This document shows positions 24,372 through 35,294 of a stretch of 64,000 nt of DNA, piece after piece. The notes below the pieces were generated by a model that saw nothing but the letters and a program-made list of their open reading frames with translations, was not told the origin of the DNA and ran no database searches. Positions within the stretch are counted from its first letter, which is position 1. Each line of letters opens with the position of its first letter. Made by a program: the position numbers and the translations under genes. The DNA comes from Moraxellaceae bacterium AER2_44_116 (GTDB lineage: Bacteria > Pseudomonadota > Gammaproteobacteria > Pseudomonadales > Moraxellaceae), in contig VIAD01000004.1 of assembly GCA_006546595.1 (NCBI GenBank), positions 124,001 to 188,000 on the forward strand. Reading direction: 5' to 3'.

Positions 24372-27287
24372 ATGCGTACTCAAGAAACTACTCGTCAAAC
24401 TGCTCGCCCAAGCACGAGCAAAATTTGGCGTTTTAACGGTGTTGCTGCTGCGGTTGCAGTCGCATTAGGCGGTTTGGCAGCAGTGCCAGGCCAAGCGTTT
24501 GCAGCTGCACCAGCCGCAAACTCCACCATTGGTAACACGGCATCTGCCACCTATACCGATGCGTCGTTAGTGAACCGTACTGCAACGTCCAACACGGTTA
24601 ACACCATTGTTCAACAAGTTAGCGGCTTCACCTTAGTTGCTGACAGAACAGCGGTTGTTGCACCAGGCGGACAAGTGGTTTACTCACATACCTTAACCAA
24701 CACAGGTAACGGTAGTGAAGACTTTGTTCTGACATCTGGTCAAACTACGAATGGTGCGGGTGACCAAATCGACTTGACAGGCTTTAAAATCTACGCAGAT
24801 GCCGATGGTAATGGCGTAGCAGATAACGCCACTGATTTGACAGGTTCAACAGTGACCTTAGCAAGTAATGGCGTATTCAAGTTCGTTGTTGTGGGTAGTG
24901 CGCCAGGTACAGCGGTTGCGGGTAATACAGCAGTCACCACCGTCACAGCTACAACGGCAGTTTCCGCATTTAACCCTGTTGCTGATACTTCAACAAACAC
25001 CGATACAGCAACGGTAACGGCTGATGCGGTTATCACCGTCACTAAGTCGGCCAGTGTGATTACCGGTCCAATTGGTACTGAAGTTCAATACACCTTAACG
25101 TACACCAACACGGGTAACAACACAGCAACAGGCGTTGTGATTACTGACGCGATTCCAAGAGAATTAGGCGCGTTGTTGAGTGGTATGAAGTATAAAGCCA
25201 ACTCAGGTATTTGGAGTTCGGGTGGTACGTTAACAGATACCAATGGTGCTAATGACGACGGCGGTGCAGGTATCGACTTTAGCGTGTCGGGTTCACACAC
25301 GACAGACGACGAAACAGTGCATATCACGATTGCTTCAGTTGCACCTAACGTCTCGGGTACTATCAAATTCACCGTGCGTGTTGATGACCAAGCAACAGGT
25401 GTTGATACTAACCCAGTTGCTGCACCAGGCATCTTAACCAACACAGCGACATTCTTGTATAACAATGGTACTGCGCCTGTTGGTTCTCAACCAACCAACT
25501 CGGTTGACTTCACGGTAACGCAAACGTCGGCTGTTGCGGCTAACGACTCAAACACAATCAGCGCAATTGGCGGTGTTGATGATGAAGTTACTGTAGCGAC
25601 GGCAGGTCAAGGTACGGTTGTTGTCTTCGATAACTATATCTGGAACAACGGCAACGGTACTGACACATTCAACATCACTTATGCTAATGGCGGTGGTGCA
25701 TATGCCGCCTTCCCAGCAGGTACCTCGTTCCAATTATTCCAAGCAGATGGTGTTAACGTTTTACAAGATACAAACAGTGATGGTGTTCCTGATACAGGCG
25801 CATTGGCTCCAGGTGCTAGTTACAAGGTTGTGTTAAAAGCCACGTTGCCTTCGGATCAAACAGGTGGTGCATATGCAGTGACTAAGCGTGCGACTTCTGT
25901 CATTAATCCGCTCGTAACGGATACTGTGTTAGATGTCTTGACACTCATAACACCTAACGTTGTTGACTTAGCCAACAGTGCGGCTAATGATGTATTGGGT
26001 GCGGGTAATGCAACTGGTAAAGGTACAGTAGCTGGTGGTGCAGGCTTTAATGGTGCATGGACAACAAAAGCCATTAATCCAGGTGCTACCGCAACTTTCC
26101 CACTTTTCATCACCAACAAAGTAGGTCAAGCCGATAACTACAACTTATCAGCAGATAATGATACTAACCCCCTAAATGCGGTTGTCCTCCCAGCAGGCTG
26201 GACATTTGAGTTCCGTAATGATGGTGGTGCAGGTGACTGTTCTACAACAGGCGCAACTATTACAAATACAGGTACAGTTAATACCTTTGCGCTTCCTGCT
26301 GATCAAAGATTGGTCTGTGCGGTAGTCTCTGTACCCGCAACACAAATCCCTGTTGCTAGCCAAAACATCTATTTCCGTGTTGTTTCACCTGTAACTGGTG
26401 TAGAAGATACGAAATTGGACGCGGTGACTGTGAACACCTTCCGTAATATCCAAATGACGTCGGATAATACAGGTCAAGTATTCCCAGGTGGTTCCGTTGT
26501 TTATACCCACCTTGTCACCAACAATGGTAACGTTGTTGAAGGTTCTGCGTCGGGTGAAATCACTTTCACAGGCGCAAACACCTTGTCCGCTTCTGGTTTC
26601 AGTACAGTGTTCTACATTGACACCAACAACGATGGTACTTTGGATGCAGGCGATCAAGCGATTACAGCGACGAACTTCCAAACATTAACCACAGCAGGTG
26701 CGGTTGGTAATGGTATTGCTGGCTTGTCTCCTGCGGAAACTGTGCGTATTTTTGCTAAAGTACAAGCGCCAGCCAGTGCCACACCGGGTACAACAGATGC
26801 AGCAACAATTACTGCGGTTGTTACAGGTACGATCAACACGATTGTTGCACCAACTAGCCCAGTCAATACCGACACAACTAACGTGATTGGCGGTCAAATC
26901 CGTTTGGATAAAACCCAAGCCTTAGACGCTAACTGTGATGGTGATTTTGGTGATGCAGCAGCAGGTGCTTTCCGTGCAGATTCTGCGGGTTATGTCACAT
27001 CTAATTTAAGTGCTTTACCTGGTGAATGTATCATGTATCGCATTGTGGCCACTAACGAGGGGGTATCAGCCGTAACGGGCATTACCATTAACGATGCCAC
27101 CCCAGCGTTTACTAAGTTGAGTGTTGCTCCTGCGCCAGCGATTACTACGGCTAATACTACGCTACCTGCACCTGCTACAACAGGCATTAGTACCAATCTT
27201 CAAACGGGTGCTTTAGGTGCTACTGTAAGCGAGTTAAATGGTGGACAAACAGCTACATTTACCTTCAGTGTTAAAATTGACCAATAA
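24372..27287 (+). CDS. secreted DUF11-repeat surface protein (971 aa)
   Basis: A long signal peptide (basic n-region of about 20 residues, hydrophobic core, cleavage near GQAFA-AA at residue 44) is followed by about six immunoglobulin-like modules of TIGR01451/DUF11 type, each with the hallmark of a tract such as VVYSHTLTNTGNG or VQYTLTYTNTGNN. Modules contain aspartate-rich strings such as DADGNGVADNATD and DTNNDGTLDAGD, likely calcium sites. There is no membrane anchor or sorting signal. GC-richer codons than the cargo fit the host chromosome. It is probably a structural surface protein exported by Sec. How it crosses the outer membrane is not evident from the sequence. Confidence 0.88.
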   Translation: MRTQETTRQTARPSTSKIWRFNGVAAAVAVALGGLAAVPGQAFAAAPAANSTIGNTASATYTDASLVNRTATSNTVNTIVQQVSGFTLVADRTAVVAPGGQVVYSHTLTNTGNGSEDFVLTSGQTTNGAGDQIDLTGFKIYADADGNGVADNATDLTGSTVTLASNGVFKFVVVGSAPGTAVAGNTAVTTVTATTAVSAFNPVADTSTNTDTATVTADAVITVTKSASVITGPIGTEVQYTLTYTNTGNNTATGVVITDAIPRELGALLSGMKYKANSGIWSSGGTLTDTNGANDDGGAGIDFSVSGSHTTDDETVHITIASVAPNVSGTIKFTVRVDDQATGVDTNPVAAPGILTNTATFLYNNGTAPVGSQPTNSVDFTVTQTSAVAANDSNTISAIGGVDDEVTVATAGQGTVVVFDNYIWNNGNGTDTFNITYANGGGAYAAFPAGTSFQLFQADGVNVLQDTNSDGVPDTGALAPGASYKVVLKATLPSDQTGGAYAVTKRATSVINPLVTDTVLDVLTLITPNVVDLANSAANDVLGAGNATGKGTVAGGAGFNGAWTTKAINPGATATFPLFITNKVGQADNYNLSADNDTNPLNAVVLPAGWTFEFRNDGGAGDCSTTGATITNTGTVNTFALPADQRLVCAVVSVPATQIPVASQNIYFRVVSPVTGVEDTKLDAVTVNTFRNIQMTSDNTGQVFPGGSVVYTHLVTNNGNVVEGSASGEITFTGANTLSASGFSTVFYIDTNNDGTLDAGDQAITATNFQTLTTAGAVGNGIAGLSPAETVRIFAKVQAPASATPGTTDAATITAVVTGTINTIVAPTSPVNTDTTNVIGGQIRLDKTQALDANCDGDFGDAAAGAFRADSAGYVTSNLSALPGECIMYRIVATNEGVSAVTGITINDATPAFTKLSVAPAPAITTANTTLPAPATTGISTNLQTGALGATVSELNGGQTATFTFSVKIDQ

Positions 27288-27338
27288 GCCTTAGGTCGAT
27301 TTTTACTAAAGTCTCGGGCATGGAAGCCTAATTGCTCG

Positions 27339-27373
27339 CCTTAAAGCACTTGTTTTTCAAGGGTGCTTTAAGG
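27339..27373. terminator. strong hairpin between two DUF11 genes
   Basis: CCTTAAAGCAC (27339-27349) and GTGCTTTAAGG (27363-27373) form a perfect 11-bp stem with an inner CTTG/CAAG extension around TTTTT. No U-tract follows on the plus strand, so it may be a terminator, a processing site or a stabiliser controlling the stoichiometry of the two genes. Confidence 0.55.
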
Positions 27374-27413
27374 TGACAACTCTTCAATTATAAATTCAAA
27401 AAAAGGCTGAATC

Positions 27414-30400
27414 GTGCGCTCTCTATCTATCTCCAAAATCGCCCAATTAATATGCACTCTTCTTGTGGTGTGTATGGCGTTTTATGGTGTGGCAAGAGCA
27501 ACAATGGCACCTGCGGGTATAAAAATTGAAAACATCGCGACGGGTCAGTTTTTAGACCAAAATGGTGATACCTATAACCTTACGTCCAACGCCGTTACTA
27601 TTGAAGTGATTCCTGTTTGGGCGGCACAGTTAACGCAAACCAATGAAATGATTGCTGGTGCGGGACAAGTCGTCACGTGGCCGCATATCCTAACTAATAC
27701 AGGCAATATTGCCGATACCTTTCAATTTAATGTCAGTGATGTCGGTGGCGATAGTGGTCAACTTGTCAGTATTCAATTAATTCATGATGTTAATAATAAT
27801 GGTATTTATGATACGGGCGATGTCCTGATTGATATCAATACTCACCGCGAGCTTTTAGCGATTGGCCAAAGTATGCCGTTGTTGATACAAGCACGTATTC
27901 CGTTAAATGTTGCTGATACGGATTTCTTCTTGGTTAAAATCGAAGCCAACGGCATTGCGGCACAATCACCACAGCTCAGCCAGCAAGATAAAGCTTATGT
28001 CTCTGGTGCTCAATTTAATTTAATAAAAACTGTAAACAAAACGGAAATTCGTCTTAACTCCAATGATGTTAATGAGAAAAAACTGACATACGGCTTGGAT
28101 ATAACCAATACGGGTAATGCCAGTGCACAAGGGAGTTTAATGAGTATTAATGGTGAAAATAAAACAAAAATCACCTTTGAAGACCCTCTGCCAACGGGCG
28201 TTGTTTTGACGAATATATTTTACAATGGTAGCGGGGGAGGGGAGCTTTTGTACCATGTCTCTGGTACAGGCGAAAAAACATATCAGCGTTATGATAAAAG
28301 CAAGTTTCCCGATTTAAGCACCATTGATCGTATTGCGATTGCCTACGATACTTTTGCTCCTAACACTACGGAGCATTTGGAAGTGAGTGTGGAGATTGTT
28401 AATCCACAAGTGTTTGTCTTAAATAACCAATTTGTGGGTTACTATCAGCACGGTAGTGAAGAAAAGAAAGCTTTTTCCAATACGGTCAGTACGAAAATTT
28501 TAAGCAGTTTATTTACTTTAACACCCGCTAATAAATTGTTGAAAAAACCCAGTGACACGGCTATTTGGCCGCATATTTTAACCAATACGGGCAATATTGC
28601 GGATGTTTACCATTTCGCTATCTCAGATTTAAGCAGTGATAACGGCATTTTAGTTAATCCGATACTGATTCATGATGTTGACGCTAATGGTAAATATGAC
28701 CCAGTTATTGATAAAGTGATTGATAGTACTCACACGTTATCGCTAAAGCCTAGCGAAAAAGCAGCTTTATTAGTACTAGGTACTCTGCCTTCTACGGCAT
28801 CGGCGAACGACTTTTTTGAGATGCAACTTGCTGTCAGCAATGAGCAACCTATTCCCCACACCATCACCCATATTGATCGTGTTGACACGATTCGTCCGAT
28901 GTTTGTGTTAACCAAAAGCGTTGATAAAACTGAGGTTAATTTACAGTCAACAGATGCTCAAGAACTCGAATTGAATTATCACCTAACGGCTGTCAATACG
29001 GGTAATTTTGGTGTATTTCCTCGGCCTGTGAGCATTAATGGCGCATCCGTTAATAAGATACTATTGGAAGATATTGCGCCTACGGGTGTGCAATTTCAGG
29101 GTATTACTAATACAGGTGGCAAAGGGCAGTTACTCTATCGTCTTGTCGGTAGTAATACTTATTTACCCTACAATGTTAATCAGCTACCTGATTTTACTAA
29201 AGTCAGTGCTTTAGCATTAGCCTTGGATGAGTTTGCTGCGAATCACAGTGAAACACTGGATATTAAAGCAGTAGTGACCGATACCACGATTGGTGCAAGC
29301 TTTGATAATCATTTTTCATTGGCGTACATCTATGGCGGCTCGAATGTAACGACTGATTCTAATACGGTCAGCACCAAGATTTTTGCCTATAAAGCAACGT
29401 TGACGGCTGCACCTGATTTAACACTAGACCCGTTAACAACGGCAGTATGGAAACATACACTCACCAATACAGGTAACTTAGACGACAGTTATCGTGTGAC
29501 GTTGACCGATGTCACAACCGACAAAGGGGTATTAGGCAACGTATTATTGATTCATGACATCAATAAAAATGGTATTTACGATGCCGCTGATAAAATCATT
29601 CAGGGTGATTATACGATTACGCTCAAGCCAAATGAGCAAGCTCTGTTATTAGTCAAAGGTGACGTGCCAAAAGATGTACAACCCAGTGATTTTTTTGACT
29701 TAAACCTAACGGCCACCAGTCAACAGGCAGTCAATCCGCAACAATTGACACAAATAGATCGTGTTAACACGGTCAAGCCCGTCATTAGCTTATTAAAACA
29801 AGTGGATAAGTTAGATGTTGACTTCAAGGCAGCGGCAACAACGGTTGACGTATTAACTTATACGCTCACGGCAACCAATAATGGCATCGTTGCTCTGAAT
29901 CCTATTGACGTTAAGTTGGACGGCGCAGCAACCAAAAAAGTCATTTTTAAGGATATTTTGCCCGCCAACATCTCGTTGTTGAATGATAATGCTAAAGACC
30001 TTGCAAATACTCCAAAGGCGATTGAATATACAGGTGGTAAAGCGGTTGTGGTTTATCATCTTAGTAATGAACCAGAGCACAATTATCACACCTATAAAGA
30101 AGAGAATCTTCCTGATCCAAAAGATCTAAAACAGCCTCAAATAGATGCCATTGCGCTGGCTTATGATTCTTTTGCCGTTGCCGAAACTGACTCCGTTAAA
30201 TTACGGGTCAATGTCTATAACGGTGCAACAGGCGCAACCATCAATAATTTGTTTAATGCTTATTATTTCTATGGCGTTGAAACGCGTCAGTCTATATCTA
30301 ACGAACAAAAGACTGTCGTTAAAGGCTCGGCCAGTTTAACCAGCAATGACCAAAATTATCAGTTGGTTGGTCGTGTTGCGTTGAATGGTAGCGTCTATTT

Positions 30401-33400
30401 AGAAGCGAAATGTGCTCAATGTAATTTGCGCCCTGATTTTCCTGATCGTTTAATGTTAGAAGTTAAATCTACTAAAAGTGGCGATGTTGAAACGGTAGTC
30501 GCGATTGAAACAGGCAACAATACGGGTACATTCCGTATTAATGACAGCCATTTGCAAAAAGCGGATGCTTTACCTACGCGCTCGATGTTTGAATTTCCAA
30601 TCGTGTCTGGTAACTACATTATTGAAACAACCTCTCACGATATTTTAGTTGCAACGATTTTATATTGTTTAGATGACAGCAATATAGAACGCCCCAATAG
30701 CAAAGTGCTTGATGAAAATGGTAAGCCCGTTTCTAGCTTACTGTTAGTTGATCCTTTTGGTATTGTTTTTGATAGTAGTACAAATAAGCCAATAGCGGGT
30801 GCCACAGTCAGATTGGTTTTAGATGATGGTAAAGATACACCTGCCATTATTTTTGATGATGCTCATCGGCGTTGTACATCGCCGCGTGATCCACTAGCAG
30901 ATCCAGCTTGCCAAGCACTTATTATTACAGGTGTTGACGGTGCTTATCGTTTTCCTTTAGTGCCGCCCGCAACCTATAAGTTGATTATTACTGCGCCATC
31001 ACCGTATCAATATCCAAGTGTTGTGTCTAAAGCTAAATTAGAAAGTGAATTTCACCGCACTATTCATGTGACGGGTTCTTATGGCGGCATATTTGAAGTG
31101 ACTCCGACAGAAGGACCGATTGAATTAGATATTCCAATGGATCCACCCGCCGTATTTTCGTCGTCGTTGTTTGTTAAGAAAACATCAACACGTAAAACGG
31201 TGGAGCTGGGTGAGTTTGTTGATTACACCATTAATATTCGCAATGTTTCCGCCACAAAAACTAAAGCAACCGATGTGTTATTAGTCGATACCTTGCCACA
31301 AGGGTTTAACTATGTCTTGGGTAGTGCCAAGGTAGATAAAGTAGCGCAAGACCCCAAAGGTGGACGTGGGCCAAAACTGACATTTACCGTTGGCAATGTG
31401 ACTGCTGATAAAGAAATTATTATTACCTATCGTGCGCAAGTGGGTGTGGGTGCGTTGCGTGGTGATGGTGTCAACCGAGCACGCGCTATTGAGGATAAAG
31501 TGGGCGGCACGTCCTCTAATGAGGCGGTTGCTCAAGTCAAGGTGTTGGCGGGCGTGTTTAACACAGAAGCCTTTGTCACGGGTAAAGTTTATACCGACTG
31601 CAATCGTAATGGCGTGCAAGATCAGGAAGAGATCGGCGTTCCCAGCATTCGTTTGATGTTGGAAGATGGCTCTTATGTCATGACTGATGTTGAAGGTAAG
31701 TACAATTTTTACGGCTTACGTCCTAAAACCCATATTTTGAAATTAGACCGTACTACCTTGCCTGATGATGTTGAATTAATCGAACAAAGTGTACGTAATG
31801 CGGGTGATCCAGCGAGCCGTTTTGTGGACTTAAAAGCAGGCGAGTTACACCGTGCTGACTTTGCGATCACCACCGATAATGCAACCTGTTCAGGGCCAGC
31901 AATGACGGAAATTTATAACCGTCGTAATCAAGGTGACAAAGCCATCGGTGAATTAGAACGGGCATTAAGGGCGGATTTAACCTTTGATTCCAATAATCCT
32001 AGCGATGTGCGTTCTTTGCCTGCCAGTGGTTGCGTCATTAGTACAGGCACTGATTGTGGTGTTCACGGCAAAGCAAAATTGCCAACGCTATCATCAGCAA
32101 TCACCAAACCGACCGATGATGACATTATTAGAGTGAATACACCGATAGATCATCGTAGTTTGGAAAGCTATTTAGCGGATGAAAACAACAATCAATTGGC
32201 GATTCTAAATCTCAAAGATCAGCAAGTATTAACCTATGCACAAACGCGTATTTTATTTAAGGGTGTACTTGGAGCGCGTTTTGAGTTGTCGCTGAACGGT
32301 GAGTTACTGAGCGATGACAGCGTGGGTACAAAGACGACTCTGAGCAATCCACAGATAGAAGCCAGAGAATATATTGGTATTAACCTCAAAGCAGGTAGCA
32401 ATCGTATTGTCTTAAAGCAGTTTGATGCCTTAGGTAATGTTCGTGGTACGACTGTTATTTCAGTGATTGCGCCCGATAATTTATCTGAATTAAAAATGAC
32501 AACCCAGCAAAAGAATGTTGAAGCTAACGGCTCAAATGAAGTGTTGGTTAAAGTCAAACTGTTAGATAAAGAGGGCATCCCTGTCACCTCTAGTACGGCG
32601 ATTACCTTAGAGTCAAATATGGGGCGTTTCCGTGCGGTCGACCTTGATCCCAAATCGGCAGGTACACAAATTTTTGTTGAGGGTGGTGAGTTCACCGTCA
32701 AATTGGTTGCGCCAACGGAAGCGGGTGAAGCTTTAGTGCGTGCCAGCAGTGGTATTTATAAAGCCGAAACAAAGGTTCGTTTTGTGCCTGAATTACGGCC
32801 AATGGTTGCCGCAGGTATTATTGAAGGCATGGTATCGTTTAAAAACTTTGATACCAATAAAGTCTCAAAAGCCAATGCCAAAGATGGTTTTGAAGATGAG
32901 TTACAAAGTTTAGCCAATGCCAATGATGGGAAGTTAAATCTGGGTGGTCGGGCAGCGATGTTCTTAAAAGGCAAAGTCAAAGGCGAATACCTTTTAACGT
33001 TGTCTTATGACAATACAAAAGAAAGCGATCAGCGTTTGTTCCGCGATATTCGTCCTGAAGACTATTACCCTGTCTATGGTGATTCGGCAGTGAAAGGTTT
33101 TGATGCTCAATCAACCAGCAAATTGTATGTGCGTTTAGACAAAGGCCGTTCTTATCTGATGTTTGGTGACTACACCACACGTATTGAAGGCGACACCTTG
33201 GCATTGGGTCAATATAACCGCTCGTTGACGGGTGTTCGTGGCCATTACGAGACTGATAATTTCAAAGCAACAACTTTTGTGGCACAAACTAAATCTAAAC
33301 AAGTGGTTTTTGAAATACCAGCACAAGGTGTTTCAGGTCCTTATGCGTTGACAGGTTTAGACGGTTTATTGGTAAATAGTGAAAAAGTAGAGATTATCAA

Positions 33401-35294
33401 ACGAGATCGTAATAATCCTGGTTTGATTATTTCAGCAATACCGCAAAGCCGTTTTTCGGATTATGAGTTTGAGGCTTTATCATCGAGTTTATACTTTAAG
33501 TCTCCCGTACCGAGTTTAGACTCCAATCTTAACCCGTATTCTATTCGCGTGACGGTAGAAGTAGAGGATCAAGCTGGGGTTGATTATTGGGTAGGTGGCG
33601 CACAAGCCGAGCAAAAACTGACTCAGCGTATCAGTGTTGGTGCGGCAATAGTACAAGAAGATATTCCTAATGACACATACCGTTTAAGCAGTGCTAATAC
33701 AAAAATTGTCTTAGGTACTCATACCACATTGATTGCTGAAGTGGCGCAGTCTGACCGTGATGCGAAAGAATCAGGCCAAGCTTCACGCGCAGAGCTAACC
33801 TATAGTGAAGGCACAGCTAGTATTCGTGCTTATTATGGTGAAAGTGATGCGGCCTTTGAAAATCTCGCATCACCGTTGACCAGCGGTCGGGCAGAAAGTG
33901 GAGTCAAATTACAACTCAGCTTAGATCGTTGGGGAACATTGATTTCAGAAGCCGTACGTACCGAAAATATTTCAACGGGTGGTGCGCGTCAGGGTATTAA
34001 AGTCAGTATTAACCGCACGATGAATAAATACCTCTCTTTAGAAGTGGGTGCGCGTTATTACGATGAAACGTCATTACCTGCAACAGCATCCAGTATTGGC
34101 GTTGCTCCTTACGAAGGCACAACCGCACGCGCTAAATTAAATGTGCAAGTTCCACAGTGGGATGGTGCAAGTGCTTACACCGAATATGAACAAGATATTG
34201 CGAATCCTGATCGCCGTTTGATGGCCTTGGGAGCTGATTATCGCTTAGGCTCAAAAGGTAAGCTGTACGCTCGCCACGAGTTTTCATCCAGTTTCTCAGG
34301 TGGTTTTGGTTTGAACGACCAACAACAACGTAATACCACGGTTGTTGGTATTGAAGATGACTATATGCAAGATGGTCGTGTGTTTAGTGAGTATCGCGTG
34401 CGTGATGCCTTGACTGCTAAAGATGTTGAAGCTGCCGTGGGTTTACGTAATCGCTGGTATTTAACCGATGATATTCGTTTTAATACTAACTTAGAGCGTG
34501 TAACGACGTTAGAGGGAGCAGATAGCAGTGACTCCACTGCCGCCAGTTTAAGCTTAGAGTATTTGACGAATCCCTTATGGAAAGCGACAGGTAAAGTTGA
34601 TTTCCGTTGGGCTGATTCTGCTGACACTATTTTGAATACTTTGGGCTTTGCTTATAAATTATCGCGTGATTGGACGTTATTGACTAAAAACACCATCAAC
34701 CTAACTGATAATCATAAAACAGGTAATCGCTTACAAGAGCGTTTTCAACTCGGCACGGCGTATCGTCAAGTTGACACCAATCGTTGGGACGCGCTCACTA
34801 AAATTGAATACAAAATGGAAGAAGATAACAGCACTCTCAGTAATCTCATTGAGCGCGATGCTTATATTTTCTCCAGCCATATCAATTATCATCCTGTCCG
34901 TCGTTGGACATTTGCTAACCAACTGGCAGCAAAATGGTTTACCGATACTCATGAGAAATTAACCTCAACATCGGCAACCTACTTAGTCGGTTTCCGTGCC
35001 ATTCACGATTTAACCGACCGTTGGGAAGCAAGCCTACAAACTGGTTGGTTATCAGGTGACTCAGGTGGTAAGCGTTTTGTTCTTGGTGCAGAAACTGGCT
35101 ATTTAGTGACAACAAATTTGTGGTTATCGCTAGGCTATAATTGGCTGAGTTATGAAGATGCAGATGTTGTGGGCAGTGACTTTACCGTTGATGGCCTGTA
35201 CTTACGCATGCGCTTCAAATTTGATGAAGACTTATTTAAGGCTGATAAACCGTCCATTAATAAAACATTGGAGCCAAACAATGTCAGTCTCTAA
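27414..35294 (+). CDS. giant DUF11/SdrD-B protein with C-terminal outer-membrane beta-barrel (2626 aa)
   Basis: A GTG start (AAGG eight bases upstream) gives a signal peptide ending near YGVARA. Residues about 60-960 hold three long DUF11-like modules, each with a (W)PHILTNTGNIAD-type phrase and an LIHDxNxNGIYD calcium-like loop. Then come a carboxypeptidase-regulatory-like segment (about 1110-1240), a canonical DUF11 module (about 1245-1380, VKKTSTRKTVELGEFVDYTI), an SdrD-B module (about 1380-1480, GKVYTDCNRNGVQDQEE) and an invasin-like Ig segment (about 1690-1795). From about 1830 to the end the sequence alternates amphipathic strands with Gly/Tyr and loop residues, ending LYLRMRFKF, typical of a large outer-membrane barrel. 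It is probably an anchor or exporter for the locus. It overlaps the OmpA-domain gene by 14 nt. Confidence 0.88.
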   Translation: MRSLSISKIAQLICTLLVVCMAFYGVARATMAPAGIKIENIATGQFLDQNGDTYNLTSNAVTIEVIPVWAAQLTQTNEMIAGAGQVVTWPHILTNTGNIADTFQFNVSDVGGDSGQLVSIQLIHDVNNNGIYDTGDVLIDINTHRELLAIGQSMPLLIQARIPLNVADTDFFLVKIEANGIAAQSPQLSQQDKAYVSGAQFNLIKTVNKTEIRLNSNDVNEKKLTYGLDITNTGNASAQGSLMSINGENKTKITFEDPLPTGVVLTNIFYNGSGGGELLYHVSGTGEKTYQRYDKSKFPDLSTIDRIAIAYDTFAPNTTEHLEVSVEIVNPQVFVLNNQFVGYYQHGSEEKKAFSNTVSTKILSSLFTLTPANKLLKKPSDTAIWPHILTNTGNIADVYHFAISDLSSDNGILVNPILIHDVDANGKYDPVIDKVIDSTHTLSLKPSEKAALLVLGTLPSTASANDFFEMQLAVSNEQPIPHTITHIDRVDTIRPMFVLTKSVDKTEVNLQSTDAQELELNYHLTAVNTGNFGVFPRPVSINGASVNKILLEDIAPTGVQFQGITNTGGKGQLLYRLVGSNTYLPYNVNQLPDFTKVSALALALDEFAANHSETLDIKAVVTDTTIGASFDNHFSLAYIYGGSNVTTDSNTVSTKIFAYKATLTAAPDLTLDPLTTAVWKHTLTNTGNLDDSYRVTLTDVTTDKGVLGNVLLIHDINKNGIYDAADKIIQGDYTITLKPNEQALLLVKGDVPKDVQPSDFFDLNLTATSQQAVNPQQLTQIDRVNTVKPVISLLKQVDKLDVDFKAAATTVDVLTYTLTATNNGIVALNPIDVKLDGAATKKVIFKDILPANISLLNDNAKDLANTPKAIEYTGGKAVVVYHLSNEPEHNYHTYKEENLPDPKDLKQPQIDAIALAYDSFAVAETDSVKLRVNVYNGATGATINNLFNAYYFYGVETRQSISNEQKTVVKGSASLTSNDQNYQLVGRVALNGSVYLEAKCAQCNLRPDFPDRLMLEVKSTKSGDVETVVAIETGNNTGTFRINDSHLQKADALPTRSMFEFPIVSGNYIIETTSHDILVATILYCLDDSNIERPNSKVLDENGKPVSSLLLVDPFGIVFDSSTNKPIAGATVRLVLDDGKDTPAIIFDDAHRRCTSPRDPLADPACQALIITGVDGAYRFPLVPPATYKLIITAPSPYQYPSVVSKAKLESEFHRTIHVTGSYGGIFEVTPTEGPIELDIPMDPPAVFSSSLFVKKTSTRKTVELGEFVDYTINIRNVSATKTKATDVLLVDTLPQGFNYVLGSAKVDKVAQDPKGGRGPKLTFTVGNVTADKEIIITYRAQVGVGALRGDGVNRARAIEDKVGGTSSNEAVAQVKVLAGVFNTEAFVTGKVYTDCNRNGVQDQEEIGVPSIRLMLEDGSYVMTDVEGKYNFYGLRPKTHILKLDRTTLPDDVELIEQSVRNAGDPASRFVDLKAGELHRADFAITTDNATCSGPAMTEIYNRRNQGDKAIGELERALRADLTFDSNNPSDVRSLPASGCVISTGTDCGVHGKAKLPTLSSAITKPTDDDIIRVNTPIDHRSLESYLADENNNQLAILNLKDQQVLTYAQTRILFKGVLGARFELSLNGELLSDDSVGTKTTLSNPQIEAREYIGINLKAGSNRIVLKQFDALGNVRGTTVISVIAPDNLSELKMTTQQKNVEANGSNEVLVKVKLLDKEGIPVTSSTAITLESNMGRFRAVDLDPKSAGTQIFVEGGEFTVKLVAPTEAGEALVRASSGIYKAETKVRFVPELRPMVAAGIIEGMVSFKNFDTNKVSKANAKDGFEDELQSLANANDGKLNLGGRAAMFLKGKVKGEYLLTLSYDNTKESDQRLFRDIRPEDYYPVYGDSAVKGFDAQSTSKLYVRLDKGRSYLMFGDYTTRIEGDTLALGQYNRSLTGVRGHYETDNFKATTFVAQTKSKQVVFEIPAQGVSGPYALTGLDGLLVNSEKVEIIKRDRNNPGLIISAIPQSRFSDYEFEALSSSLYFKSPVPSLDSNLNPYSIRVTVEVEDQAGVDYWVGGAQAEQKLTQRISVGAAIVQEDIPNDTYRLSSANTKIVLGTHTTLIAEVAQSDRDAKESGQASRAELTYSEGTASIRAYYGESDAAFENLASPLTSGRAESGVKLQLSLDRWGTLISEAVRTENISTGGARQGIKVSINRTMNKYLSLEVGARYYDETSLPATASSIGVAPYEGTTARAKLNVQVPQWDGASAYTEYEQDIANPDRRLMALGADYRLGSKGKLYARHEFSSSFSGGFGLNDQQQRNTTVVGIEDDYMQDGRVFSEYRVRDALTAKDVEAAVGLRNRWYLTDDIRFNTNLERVTTLEGADSSDSTAASLSLEYLTNPLWKATGKVDFRWADSADTILNTLGFAYKLSRDWTLLTKNTINLTDNHKTGNRLQERFQLGTAYRQVDTNRWDALTKIEYKMEEDNSTLSNLIERDAYIFSSHINYHPVRRWTFANQLAAKWFTDTHEKLTSTSATYLVGFRAIHDLTDRWEASLQTGWLSGDSGGKRFVLGAETGYLVTTNLWLSLGYNWLSYEDADVVGSDFTVDGLYLRMRFKFDEDLFKADKPSINKTLEPNNVSL

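Noticed and set aside
24791..26918. Multiple valine/alanine-rich antisense open frames in the DUF11 genes
   Set aside because: They mirror Thr/Asn/Ala-rich repeats on the coding strand; similar shadows occur throughout the 27-43 kb genes.
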